DNA from: Bacillota bacterium
GTDB lineage: Bacteria > Bacillota > Clostridia > Oscillospirales > Oscillospiraceae
DNA: 64,000 bases
Reading direction: 5' to 3'
Assembly (NCBI GenBank): GCA_022784505.1
Contig: JALFUQ010000056.1
Span: 65,799 to 129,798 of the forward strand
Shown here: one piece after another, positions 48,459 through 57,557 of the stretch
Layout: every line of letters begins with the position of its first letter
How positions within the stretch are numbered: the first letter of the stretch is position 1
Notes under the pieces: generated by a model
Databases searched by the model: none
The model's input: only the letters and a program-made list of their open reading frames with translations
Told to the model about the DNA's origin: nothing
Program-made: the position numbers and the translations under genes

Positions 48459-49577
48459 TTACGCTGCCTTATCAAGCAGACCCTCGACATATTTCGCGAC
48501 CTTATAAACATCGCCCTGGTGGTACCAGTTCTTCACTTTGGTATCTCCCGAGCCGAAGACCGCGCCTAAGCTGCCGATATCATGGTTTCTTGTCTCTGCG
48601 ATGATGCCCCAAAGCTTATCTCCGCTTGAATCCTTGCCCTGGGTGATATTGAGGACGAAGCCTATCTGCTTAACAACGTCGTTTTCGCTGTAATAGTCGG
48701 TCAGGCGAGTGTAGAAATCGGACAGTGCACAGGTGAAGTTTATAAGCTCATCACCGCTCATCTCGTCGAGCTTGAGGCTTGAACGCAGCTTCTCGGGAAC
48801 AACGCCTGCCGCTTCGCCGACGCGCTTGACTGTCTCGGGAACGCCGGTGTAGACCAAAAGCTGATTTATCGTCTGGATATTGTTCTTAACAAGGTTCTCG
48901 ACACTGAACTCAGAGTTGAGCTTGCATATTTTCTCTGCGAGGAGCACCTTGCCGGTCGTTACATGGTTTGCCTCGGCAAGCTCACGCAGAGTCTTGTCGC
49001 TTGTCGTCGTCTGACTGAGGATCGAAATATCGTAGTCAACGCTCTTATCTATCTTGACGATGGTGTTCACTATCGTTTTGCGCACGGCCTCCGCCCGCTC
49101 CTCGTCGCCATCTACGACAGTTACGAGCACCGAGTTTTTAAGCTCGGTAATATAGCCGCTTTTTTGCAGTGCTTTAACGGTCACTTTCACGGCGTCGTCG
49201 TACTTTTTGCCGACAACACTTACATCGGCCGTCACCTTTTCGGCATCACTGTTGACGGCGTTGACCTTAACGACTTTATTGCGGTCGTTCACTTCGAGCC
49301 TTATGCTCGGGTTTACATCGAGCATAACAACGGTATTTTCCGCCATCGGCAAATGCGTAATGTTCCCATCAATGTCCGTTGTACCGATATCGGCCTTACC
49401 GAGACCGAGAAACATGGCGGCAGAGCCGATAGCGATAACAGCGAGGGAGGCAGCCAACGTCCTCCAGCCTTTATATCCGCCGGTTTTTGGCACTGTCTGT
49501 ATATCGCTTTCAAGCAGCTCGTCAATATAGCGGTCATTTACCGAACCTATGTATTTAAGTAAGTCTTCTTTTCTCAA
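48459..49577 (-). CDS. RsgI-like anti-sigma factor with single TM
   Basis: 372 aa; ITHLPMAENTVVMLDVNPSIRLEVNDRNKVVKVNAVNSDAEKV matches the RsgI periplasmic-domain pattern; overlaps the ECF sigma gene stop. Confidence 0.78.
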   Translation of the reverse strand: MRKEDLLKYIGSVNDRYIDELLESDIQTVPKTGGYKGWRTLAASLAVIAIGSAAMFLGLGKADIGTTDIDGNITHLPMAENTVVMLDVNPSIRLEVNDRNKVVKVNAVNSDAEKVTADVSVVGKKYDDAVKVTVKALQKSGYITELKNSVLVTVVDGDEERAEAVRKTIVNTIVKIDKSVDYDISILSQTTTSDKTLRELAEANHVTTGKVLLAEKICKLNSEFSVENLVKNNIQTINQLLVYTGVPETVKRVGEAAGVVPEKLRSSLKLDEMSGDELINFTCALSDFYTRLTDYYSENDVVKQIGFVLNITQGKDSSGDKLWGIIAETRNHDIGSLGAVFGSGDTKVKNWYHQGDVYKVAKYVEGLLDKAA

Positions 49578-50134
49578 AGAGGAATTCCTTCTTTCATCAA
49601 GTGCTTTTTAAGCTTTGCTCTTAACCTGAAAAGCATCGTTGTTGTTTTTGAAACGGATATATCGTAACGTTCTGCTATATCCGAAATGGGGTCAAGCATC
49701 CAATAGCGACGCATGAACACTCCCCGCTCAACGGTGTTGAGATCTTCCAGAAATTTATTCAGTGCCGCTACTATCTCTGCCGAATCTGCTCTGCGCTCAA
49801 GCTCGTCATAGCCGGATATACACTCGGCCAGCTCATCGAGCACCACCGGCGTTTCCCCGCCGCCGCGCTTATCGCTGTTTTTCTGACGCAGCTTATCAAG
49901 CGCAAGGTTTCGGGTTATCTTGCCGATGAACGATGACAGCGAATTTGGCTCGTTTGGCGGGATGCTCCCCCAAACTCGCATAAGCGCATCGTTTACGCAT
50001 TCTTCGCTGTCCTCATCATTGCCGAGAATATTATATGCTATGCGGTGGCAGTATCGACCATATTTACTAGTTGTCTGCTCAAGAGCTTCTTCTGATCGGT
50101 TCAAAAAAAGCTCAACTATATTGCGGTCGTCCAC
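49574..50134 (-). CDS. ECF-type RNA polymerase sigma factor
   Basis: 186 aa; IAYNILGNDEDSEECVNDALMRVWGSIPPNEPNSLSSFIGKITRNLALDKLR and DISVSKTTTMLFRLRAKLKKHL. Confidence 0.92.
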   Translation of the reverse strand: MDDRNIVELFLNRSEEALEQTTSKYGRYCHRIAYNILGNDEDSEECVNDALMRVWGSIPPNEPNSLSSFIGKITRNLALDKLRQKNSDKRGGGETPVVLDELAECISGYDELERRADSAEIVAALNKFLEDLNTVERGVFMRRYWMLDPISDIAERYDISVSKTTTMLFRLRAKLKKHLMKEGIPL

Positions 50135-50359
50135 GCTTCTCTCCTATCTGCTCCGCCCCTACTAATCAAGACGAAATTTGTAATTAAGTATCACATTTTT
50201 TGCCGCAGATTTCAAGGTTTATTTTTTGAATTTTTAATTTCAGGGCGTTTCTTTTAACAAAATTTAATTTTTGTTGTTGTGATAAATCCCGCTTTATGCT
50301 ATATTTATGGGCGATATTGTTTGTATTTTCGGCCTTTAGCCGAGGAAAGAGGGAACTTT

Positions 50360-51157
50360 ATGAAAACAAGAGTGATTTCGGCCTGCGTGCTCATAATTTT
50401 AGTTGTTGCATGCTTTGCCATTTCCCCCATGACCCGCATTCTGTTCCTGCTTGCGGCGCTCATCATGGGCATTTGGGAAATGTGCCACGCCGTCAGCCTT
50501 AAGGATATAAAATGCACGAGCTGGGTATTGTATATCTATGCAGTGCTTGCCACAGCCGGAATTTTCCTCATGGAGGGCAACTCCTATTCGGTCATGCTGT
50601 TTTTCCTCGCCGTGTTTGCCGTATTCATCGTGGGCATCTGCAAGGACGATATCAGCGGCCCCGGCACTCTTGCAAGCCTCGGTATTCTCGTCTATCCGAC
50701 CGTTCCCCTTCTTATGATAATGGAGCTTTCGCTGCGCCAGGACTGGATACCCATTTTTGCGATTGCCTGCATCTCCACATGGATGTGCGACTCATTTGCG
50801 CTCTTTGGCGGCAAATGGTTCGGAAAGCATAAGCTCGCGCCGAAGGTAAGCCCCAACAAGACCATTGAGGGCAGTGTCACCGGCGCCGTTTCGTCGATGG
50901 TCGCAGGTGTTATCCTGTACTTTGTCTTTAAGGGCACCGATTATAGCATTTCCCTCGTCACCTGTGTTCTGACCGGCCTTATCTGCTCAAGCTTCGGGCA
51001 AGTCGGCGACCTTGCCGCGTCTCTTATAAAGCGCATGGCAGGTCTCAAGGATTACAGCAACCTCATCCCCGGTCACGGCGGAGTTATGGACAGGATAGAC
51101 AGCCTGCTGTTTTCCATCCCCGCGGCATTTTTCTGTCTCACAAACGGCATTTTTTAA
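50360..51157 (+). CDS. cdsA: Phosphatidate cytidylyltransferase (start probably 50360)
   Basis: WMCDSFALFGGKWFGKHKLAPKVSPNKTIEGSVTGAV...DLAASLIKRMAGLKDYSNLIPGHGGVMDRIDS. Confidence 0.95.
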   Translation: MKTRVISACVLIILVVACFAISPMTRILFLLAALIMGIWEMCHAVSLKDIKCTSWVLYIYAVLATAGIFLMEGNSYSVMLFFLAVFAVFIVGICKDDISGPGTLASLGILVYPTVPLLMIMELSLRQDWIPIFAIACISTWMCDSFALFGGKWFGKHKLAPKVSPNKTIEGSVTGAVSSMVAGVILYFVFKGTDYSISLVTCVLTGLICSSFGQVGDLAASLIKRMAGLKDYSNLIPGHGGVMDRIDSLLFSIPAAFFCLTNGIF

Positions 51158-51178
51158 TTTTTCTGGAGTAGAATTTCA

Positions 51179-52093
51179 ATGGACGCAAATAACTTTAAGC
51201 CCCTTGCGCAGCTAAAGCGCATGATGCTCATCATAAACCCCGTTTCCGGCAGACGCATCTCTCTGCGATTTTTGCCCGATATTATCAGAATTTTCACAGC
51301 AAACGACTATGTCGTGAGCGTTTTCTCGACCGGCAAGCGCGGCGATGCGACCGAGTTTGCACGGCTGTACTCGGCTGAGTTTGACATCGTCGTCACCATC
51401 GGCGGCGACGGCACGCTCAACGAGACCATTACCGGCATGATCCTTGGCGGAAGTCACACCCCGCTCGGATATATTCCCTCCGGCAGTACGAATGATTTTG
51501 CCTCCTGCCAGGGCATTTCCTCGGATATGCTCACAGCCGCTATGCACATTGCAAACGGCAGTCCCAGGCAGATCGATATCGGCAAATTTAGCGACAACTA
51601 CTTTGCCTATGTCTCGGCTTTCGGCGCATTCTCATGGCTTTCCTACACGACCTCACAGAACTTAAAGAACGTTTTCGGCCACTCGGCATATATTCTTGAT
51701 GCGGTCAAGGACCTGCCTAAGCTCAAGTCATACCACCTCAAGTTTAGAGACGGTGAGTTCAATTACGAAGGTGACTACATTTTCGGCGCTGTTTGCAACT
51801 CTACCTCCGTTGCCGGAACATTTACGCTGCCGGCGGATCTTGTCGACACATCCGATGGCAAGTTTGAGGTGCTGCTCGTACACAAGCCGCAGTCGCTCAT
51901 CGATTGGCAGAGCATTCTGACCGGCGTTTTCACGCAGGACTACTCCTCACCATTTCTTGACCTGTTCCAGACCGAGACGCTGCATATCGAAGCTCCATCG
52001 AGTCTTGACTGGTCGCTCGACGGCGAGCGTGGCCACGGGAAGAGCGAGATAGACTTCGAGATTTTGTCAAAGCGCATTACACTTATAAGTTAA
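51179..52093 (+). CDS. Diacylglycerol/lipid kinase family protein (YegS/DgkB-like)
   Basis: MLIINPVSGRR, VTIGGDGTLNETITGM, GYIPSGSTNDFA. Confidence 0.93.
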   Translation: MDANNFKPLAQLKRMMLIINPVSGRRISLRFLPDIIRIFTANDYVVSVFSTGKRGDATEFARLYSAEFDIVVTIGGDGTLNETITGMILGGSHTPLGYIPSGSTNDFASCQGISSDMLTAAMHIANGSPRQIDIGKFSDNYFAYVSAFGAFSWLSYTTSQNLKNVFGHSAYILDAVKDLPKLKSYHLKFRDGEFNYEGDYIFGAVCNSTSVAGTFTLPADLVDTSDGKFEVLLVHKPQSLIDWQSILTGVFTQDYSSPFLDLFQTETLHIEAPSSLDWSLDGERGHGKSEIDFEILSKRITLIS

Positions 52094-52114
52094 ATCATAA
52101 GCTGAAGGCTATAC

Positions 52115-52145
52115 TACCGCTTTCCTATCGAAAGCGGTAATTTTT
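52115..52145 (+). terminator. Rho-independent terminator
   Basis: TACCGCTTTC-CTATC-GAAAGCGGTA-ATTTTT. Confidence 0.75.
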
Positions 52146-52154
52146 GATTTGATC

Positions 52155-52958
52155 ATGAAGAATTTATATCTGAAAATTCGAGATTTTACAGACGGAATAA
52201 GCGATGATAATATTAGCGCACATGCTGCGGCAAGCGCGTTTTACATGTTTTTATCGCTTGTGCCCTTCATTGCGCTCGTCAGTACCATCCTGCCACTCAC
52301 AGGACTTGAGGAGGACAGACTTTTTGAGATAGTCAGCCACTACATCCCCGCCGCGATGCAGGGCATCATAACCTCCGCCGTCACGGATATATACTCTGCA
52401 CCGAACGCCATACTGCCGGTATCGATCATCATCACGATATGGCTTTCAAGCAGGGCGTTTTCCTCGCTTATACGCGGCGTTGAGGACATTGCCGATTGTC
52501 CAAGGTACAGCTCATATCTGAGGCGCAGCCTGCTCGCATGTCTGTATACGATCGGTATCATTTTTATTATGGTGCTGCTGTTGCTGCTTCTCGTTTTTGG
52601 CGATAGGCTCAGTTCATTGTCGCTATTGTCGCCGTTTGTGCGCATAGTCATAAAGTTCAGGCTCATCGTCGTGGCCATTTTGCTGACGTGCGTGTTTATC
52701 GCCATATATCACTGGGTGCCCGGCATGCGGCTCAAGCTTCGCCAGCTTTTGCCCGGAGCGCTTGCAGCATCGGGTGCGTGGCTTCTGTTTACATGGCTTT
52801 TTTCGCTGTACATCGTCTACGGCGGCGGATACACGACCTACGGCAGTCTTGCGGCAATAATCATAACGCTGCTGTGGATGTACTGGTGCATGTATATAAT
52901 TCTTCTCGGCGCGTACACGAACATGTATATATACCGCAAGCGGCATGCTGACGGTTGA
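52155..52958 (+). CDS. YihY/virulence factor BrkB family membrane protein
   Basis: ISAHAAASAFYMFLSLVPFIALV ... LPGALAASGAWLLFTWLFSLYI. Confidence 0.92.
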   Translation: MKNLYLKIRDFTDGISDDNISAHAAASAFYMFLSLVPFIALVSTILPLTGLEEDRLFEIVSHYIPAAMQGIITSAVTDIYSAPNAILPVSIIITIWLSSRAFSSLIRGVEDIADCPRYSSYLRRSLLACLYTIGIIFIMVLLLLLLVFGDRLSSLSLLSPFVRIVIKFRLIVVAILLTCVFIAIYHWVPGMRLKLRQLLPGALAASGAWLLFTWLFSLYIVYGGGYTTYGSLAAIIITLLWMYWCMYIILLGAYTNMYIYRKRHADG

Positions 52959-52976
52959 GTAAAACAGCAAATAACG

Positions 52977-53011
52977 AAAAATCATGCAGTAAAATTACTG
53001 CATGATTTTTT
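52977..53011. terminator. Rho-independent terminator
   Basis: AAAAATCATGCAGT-AAAATT-ACTGCATGATTTTTT. Confidence 0.8.
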
Positions 53012-53063
53012 CAGCTTATATTAAGTCATTATTAACAATTTTCGAACTTTGATTTTATGCATG

Positions 53064-53092
53064 TTGACTTGAAATTTATATTGTGTTATCAT
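53064..53092 (+). promoter_or_regulatory. Sigma-A-type promoter TTGACT-N17-TATCAT for MATE gene
   Basis: Located ~40 nt upstream of ATG 53133. Confidence 0.65.
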
Positions 53093-53132
53093 TCTTTGGT
53101 TGAAATTTTTTAGATTAGTACGGTGATATGAA

Positions 53133-54524
53133 ATGAGTCAGAACAACTCGCTTGCGATGTTTGAGACTGAGCCTATTGGCAAGCTGATGACAAAATTTGC
53201 GCTGCCTGCGATAGCATCGATGGTGGTAAACTCGATATATAATATTGTTGACCAAGTATTTATCGGCCAGGGTGTCGGTATGCTCGGCAACGCCGCAACG
53301 AACCTCACCTTCCCATTCGTGACCTTCTCAATGGCCATAGGCACGATGATAGCCGACGGCTGTGTTGCGTATTTCAGCCTCAAGCTCGGCCAAAAGGACT
53401 ATCGCGAAGCGGAGCGTGCCATGGGCAACGGCATTTCCATCTCGCTTGCGGCAGGTATCCTCATGGTGCTGCTGATGGAGATATTTATCGACGCTGTTCT
53501 CGTTCTCTGCGGGGGCTCTACCGTTGATCCGCAGACATACGAGTACGCAAAGCAGTACGCCCGCATAACGCTTATCGGCATTCCATTCGTGTGCGTTAGT
53601 ATGACGGTAAACAGTATCATACGAGCGCAGGGTAATCCGAAGTATGCAATGTTTTCAAACCTTGCAGGCTGCTTTTTGAATATTATCCTTGACGCCTGGT
53701 TTGTCCTCGGCCTTGACATGGGGGTCGCCGGTGCAGCGCTTGCGACCATCATCGGTCAGGCGCTGAATCTTGTGCTCGCACTTGTGTACATTCCCCGTCT
53801 CAAGGGTGTTACATTCACGCTTGAATGTGCTATACCCAACAAAAAGACCGCATTTTCATTCCTGCCGCTCGGCATTTCGAGCTTCTTTACGCAGTTTGCG
53901 TCAACCATCGTTGTCATCTGCATGAACAATCTGCTCGTCTCATACGGTGCGCAGAGTGTTTACGGTGCGGATATCCCGCTTGCGGCGCTCGGCATTGTCA
54001 TGAAGGTCAATTCCATCATCATAAGCGTCATGGTCGGCCTCGGTATCGGCAGTCAGCCTATCGTCGGATACAACTATGGTGCTAAAAACTACAGGCGTGT
54101 CAAGGCGACATATATCCGCACGATAACCGTCGGACTGATAGTCGGCATTATTGGCTGGGGCTGCTTCCAGCTGTTCACACAGCAGATCATCGATATTTTC
54201 GGTCAGGAAAGCGAGCTGTATAATCAGTTTGCACTCAAATGCTTCCACATTTTCCTCGGCGTTATATTCCTTGTAGGCTTCATCATCCCCTCGGGCATCT
54301 TCTTCCAGTCTATCGGCAAACCCGTCAATGCCATGATATCGACAATGACCAGACAGCTTATCTACTTCCTGCCTGCGGCATTCATTCTTGCCGGCACGAT
54401 GGGCGTTGAGGGTCTGCTTTATGCAGGGCCCGTCAGCGATATACTCGCCACAATAACCGTTGCGATACTCATTTTCAGGGAAATTTCGATAATCAATAAA
54501 GACATCAAGCTCCAAGACGCATAA
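53133..54524 (+). CDS. MATE family efflux transporter
   Basis: 463 aa, 12 TM; FETEPIGKLMTKFALPAIASMVVNSIYNIVDQVFIGQGVG. Confidence 0.95.
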   Translation: MSQNNSLAMFETEPIGKLMTKFALPAIASMVVNSIYNIVDQVFIGQGVGMLGNAATNLTFPFVTFSMAIGTMIADGCVAYFSLKLGQKDYREAERAMGNGISISLAAGILMVLLMEIFIDAVLVLCGGSTVDPQTYEYAKQYARITLIGIPFVCVSMTVNSIIRAQGNPKYAMFSNLAGCFLNIILDAWFVLGLDMGVAGAALATIIGQALNLVLALVYIPRLKGVTFTLECAIPNKKTAFSFLPLGISSFFTQFASTIVVICMNNLLVSYGAQSVYGADIPLAALGIVMKVNSIIISVMVGLGIGSQPIVGYNYGAKNYRRVKATYIRTITVGLIVGIIGWGCFQLFTQQIIDIFGQESELYNQFALKCFHIFLGVIFLVGFIIPSGIFFQSIGKPVNAMISTMTRQLIYFLPAAFILAGTMGVEGLLYAGPVSDILATITVAILIFREISIINKDIKLQDA

Positions 54525-54666
54525 ATATCAGCAGGCCGGTTCAAGCCGGTCTGCTTTTCTATACAATTTCTGTAATGTGTCGTAATCATGCAAAAAAGGT
54601 CTTTCATTTTCCGTCATTATCTGCTTTAATATAAATAATGCAAAATAATTAACAAGATTTTAAATG

Positions 54667-54709
54667 TGTAGCATTTTCTACAGGTTTATTGCCTGCGATC
54701 GGATATAAT
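54667..54709 (+). promoter_or_regulatory. Candidate activator-dependent promoter: TGTAG-N6-CTACA palindrome plus TATAAT -10
   Basis: Palindrome 54667-54682, TATAAT 54704-54709, no recognisable -35. Confidence 0.5.
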
Positions 54710-54744
54710 TAAATCAGAAGAAAAAGCGGTAAAGGAGATTAATT

Positions 54745-55479
54745 ATGGAACTGTATAACCCCCTTATTAATTCAACGAAGGAGATCCTTTCAAAGGGCAA
54801 GCCCACCGTTTGGGACTATAACCCCCGTAAGGCTTGGAACGACCTTGGTGCGGCCGAGCTCGTGCTTCAGAAGGAATCTGCCTATGAGCTGGGCGCTCTC
54901 GGTCTCGGCTCTGCAAACTACATCTGCACCACCACAAGCTCCGAGCTTGTGAACAAGGACCAGGTGCTGCTCTACGGCCCCGACCTCAAAGCCATCAAGA
55001 AGGACACCCCTTTTGCAAGGATCGTTCTGCTGCGCATCGGCGCACTTGAAGGCGAAGATGAGGAAGTTTACCGTGCGCTCAAGGATATTGAGTTCTGCAA
55101 ATACCACGTCTATCCCGAGGGCTACATGGTCAGAATGTCCCCCGAGAGCCATCGTGAGCAGGTTCGCGTCAGCAAAAAGGCAATTAAGAAAGGCATCAGC
55201 TTTGAGGCCGTCGGCAATCGCTACATTGAGGCGTACAAGAAGGATGTCAACGTCCTGAATGTCACCGTTATTTTTGTGACCGACCCCACCATGGACTTCA
55301 AGGCCATGCTCGAAAATTCCAAGAAGGTCGATGCTATCACCAACACCCTGACCCACATCATGGAGGGTCTGCCCACTGACTGCAGCGTCTGCCAGCTCAA
55401 GGACATCTGCGACGAGGTCGAAGGCATGAAGGAGCTGCACTTCGGTGTCGGCGACAAGGGCACGAACGAGCATCATTAA
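54745..55479 (+). CDS. Acetyl-CoA synthase/CO dehydrogenase beta-subunit (AcsB/CdhC)-like stand-alone protein
   Basis: 244 aa; VRVSKKAIKKGISFEAVGNRYIEAYKKDVNVLNVTVIFVTDP resembles the ACS/CdhC RISK-A-KGF--HIG-xLYA-....VxxTIYTD segment; terminal CSVCQLKDIC cluster. Confidence 0.6.
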   Translation: MELYNPLINSTKEILSKGKPTVWDYNPRKAWNDLGAAELVLQKESAYELGALGLGSANYICTTTSSELVNKDQVLLYGPDLKAIKKDTPFARIVLLRIGALEGEDEEVYRALKDIEFCKYHVYPEGYMVRMSPESHREQVRVSKKAIKKGISFEAVGNRYIEAYKKDVNVLNVTVIFVTDPTMDFKAMLENSKKVDAITNTLTHIMEGLPTDCSVCQLKDICDEVEGMKELHFGVGDKGTNEHH

Positions 55480-55550
55480 ACTATTCATTATTCATTGAAA
55501 AATCCTGTTTTAATGAATGATGAATATTAAATAACGAAAAATGAATAATA

Positions 55551-55598
55551 CAAAACGAAAAATCCTGTCGGCAGAAGCCAACAGGATTTTTCGTTTTG
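55551..55598 (-). terminator. Long hairpin terminator of tRNA-Leu
   Basis: Minus strand CAAAACGAAAAATCCTGTTGGC-TTCT-GCCGACAGGATTTTTCGTTTTG; single U.G wobble only on minus strand. Confidence 0.85.
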
Positions 55599-55684
55599 GT
55601 GCCGGTGGCGGGGGTCGAACCCGCACGGGTTTTAAGCCCAACGGATTTTGAGTCCGCCTCGTCTGCCAATTCCAACACACCGGC
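55597..55684 (-). tRNA. tRNA-Leu (anticodon CAA), encoded CCA
   Basis: GCCGGTGTGTTGGAATTGGCAGACGAGGCGGACTCAAAATCCGTTGGGCTTAAAACCCGTGCGGGTTCGACCCCCGCCACCGGCACCA; long variable arm. Confidence 0.96.
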
Positions 55685-55694
55685 GTGCTCATAC

Positions 55695-55723
55695 AGTATA
55701 ACCTAATTGTAAGCATTTTTCAA
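55695..55723 (-). promoter_or_regulatory. Promoter of tRNA-Leu: TTGAAA-N17-TATACT
   Basis: Minus strand directly upstream of tRNA-Leu. Confidence 0.75.
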
Positions 55724-55844
55724 GCATTAGTTTTGTGTAACAATTTGTTGCTGATTTATAGAAAATTTCAGATTTATACTACCAAATTTGAAGAATATAT
55801 GTTACAATATTAAATCGTAATATTATATAGAAAGAGGCATAACC

Positions 55845-56534
55845 ATGAAAAAGATACTCGTCCTTGAAGATGAACCGAATATCCGCAGTTTTGTGGTCAT
55901 TAACCTCCGACGCAACGGTTATCAGCCTATTGAAGCGGAAAACGGTATGCAGGCACTGAGTAAGCTCGAGGAAAACCCCGACACCTGCCTTGCGCTTTTG
56001 GATGTAATGCTCCCGGATATCGATGGCTTTGAGGTCTGCCGCCGCATTCGCGCCTCCGGCTCGAAGATAGGCATTATTATGCTGACTGCGAAAAGTCAGG
56101 AGATAGACAAGGTCACAGGTCTGATGACCGGTGCCGACGACTATGTCACAAAGCCCTTCTCCCCTGCCGAGCTCACTGCGCGTGTTGATGCTCTGGTGCG
56201 CCGCCTCGGCGACGATTCAAACGACAAGCCCAGCTTTGAGATAACAAGCGGCCCGTTTATCCTCAACACCAGAAACCGCACGCTCGAAAAGGACTGCAAG
56301 CGGCTTAAGCTTACACAGATCGAATATCAGCTTATGAAGCTGTTTATGGAAAACCCGGGCAAGGCCATGTCCAGAGACGATATACTCAAGGCCGTTTGGG
56401 GCGACAATTTCTCGGGTGAGCTGAAGACAGTTGATGTTAACATCCGCCGTCTTCGCATCAAGATCGAGGCTGACCCCACAGAGCCCGAGTACCTGACCAC
56501 CGTTTGGGGCTTCGGCTACAAATGGGGCTACTAA
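55845..56534 (+). CDS. OmpR/PhoB-family response regulator
   Basis: MKKILVLEDEPNIRSFVV, LLDVMLPDIDGFEVCR, winged-helix C-term VDVNIRRLRIKIEADPTEPEYLTTVWGFGYKWG. Confidence 0.96.
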   Translation: MKKILVLEDEPNIRSFVVINLRRNGYQPIEAENGMQALSKLEENPDTCLALLDVMLPDIDGFEVCRRIRASGSKIGIIMLTAKSQEIDKVTGLMTGADDYVTKPFSPAELTARVDALVRRLGDDSNDKPSFEITSGPFILNTRNRTLEKDCKRLKLTQIEYQLMKLFMENPGKAMSRDDILKAVWGDNFSGELKTVDVNIRRLRIKIEADPTEPEYLTTVWGFGYKWGY

Positions 56535-56554
56535 TTTCCCCTTGGAAGTGCTAA

Positions 56555-57550
56555 ATGTTTTTTAAGAACCTGAAGCTGCAGCTGCTTGTTTCGAGCATTG
56601 CTGCGGTCATACTGACAGCTTGCTTTATTGCCCTTGCGGCAAACGGTTTTATGGTCGCGGCGGTCATACTGGCCTGCCTCATCGGTGCTTATATCATCGC
56701 CGTCAACATCTGGTTTGACCACTATGTCAGCAAACCCATACAGTCGCTTACAGAATCTGCAAAGCACATTGCTGCCGGCAGCTACGGCACACAGGTGACA
56801 AAGCAGGCAGATAATGAAATCGGTCAACTCACAGACGAGATAAACCACATGTCTTCAAAGATCGCGCTGTCGGACAAAACCACAACCGAGTTCATCTCGC
56901 AGATATCGCACGAGCTGAGAACGCCGCTTACGGCTATCATGGGCTGGAGCGAGACACTGCAATTTGATCCCAAAATCGAGGGTGATTCGCTGCGCGGCGT
57001 TAAGATAATCCAGAAGGAATCCGAAAGGCTCACTGGCATGGTCGCTGACCTTTTGGAATTCACAAGGATCCAGGACGGTAGATTTAATCTGCGCATTGAG
57101 CTTGTGGACATTGCAGCCGAGCTCGAGGATTCACTGTTTACATACGGCAATCTCATGCGTGAGGCGGGTATCGAGGTCAATTACAATGCGCCCGAGTACG
57201 ATATTCCGCTTATCTCCGGCGACCCGGAGCGGTTAAAGCAGGTGTTTTTGAACCTGCTTGATAACGCTGCAAAGCACGGCGGCGACGGCAAAGTGGTTGA
57301 CGCATCGCTCAGCCTTGAAAACGACTATGTGGTCATCGGCATTCGTGATTACGGCCACGGCATTCCAGAAAACGAGCTGCCGTATGTCATGAACAAATTC
57401 TACAAAGGCAGCTCCAAAAACCGCGGAAGCGGTATCGGGCTTGCCGTCTGCAATGAGATAATCACCCGCCACGGCGGTATTTTTACAATTTCCAACGCAC
57501 AGGGTGGCGGCTGCCTTGCTCAGATAAAGCTGCCGCTATCGGAGGACTGA
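56555..57550 (+). CDS. Sensor histidine kinase (HAMP, HisKA, HATPase)
   Basis: FISQISHELRTPLTAIMGWSETL, NLLDNAAKHG, DYGHGIPENELPYVMNKFYKGSSKNRGSGIGLAV. Confidence 0.96.
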   Translation: MFFKNLKLQLLVSSIAAVILTACFIALAANGFMVAAVILACLIGAYIIAVNIWFDHYVSKPIQSLTESAKHIAAGSYGTQVTKQADNEIGQLTDEINHMSSKIALSDKTTTEFISQISHELRTPLTAIMGWSETLQFDPKIEGDSLRGVKIIQKESERLTGMVADLLEFTRIQDGRFNLRIELVDIAAELEDSLFTYGNLMREAGIEVNYNAPEYDIPLISGDPERLKQVFLNLLDNAAKHGGDGKVVDASLSLENDYVVIGIRDYGHGIPENELPYVMNKFYKGSSKNRGSGIGLAVCNEIITRHGGIFTISNAQGGGCLAQIKLPLSED

Positions 57551-57557
57551 GGCAAAA

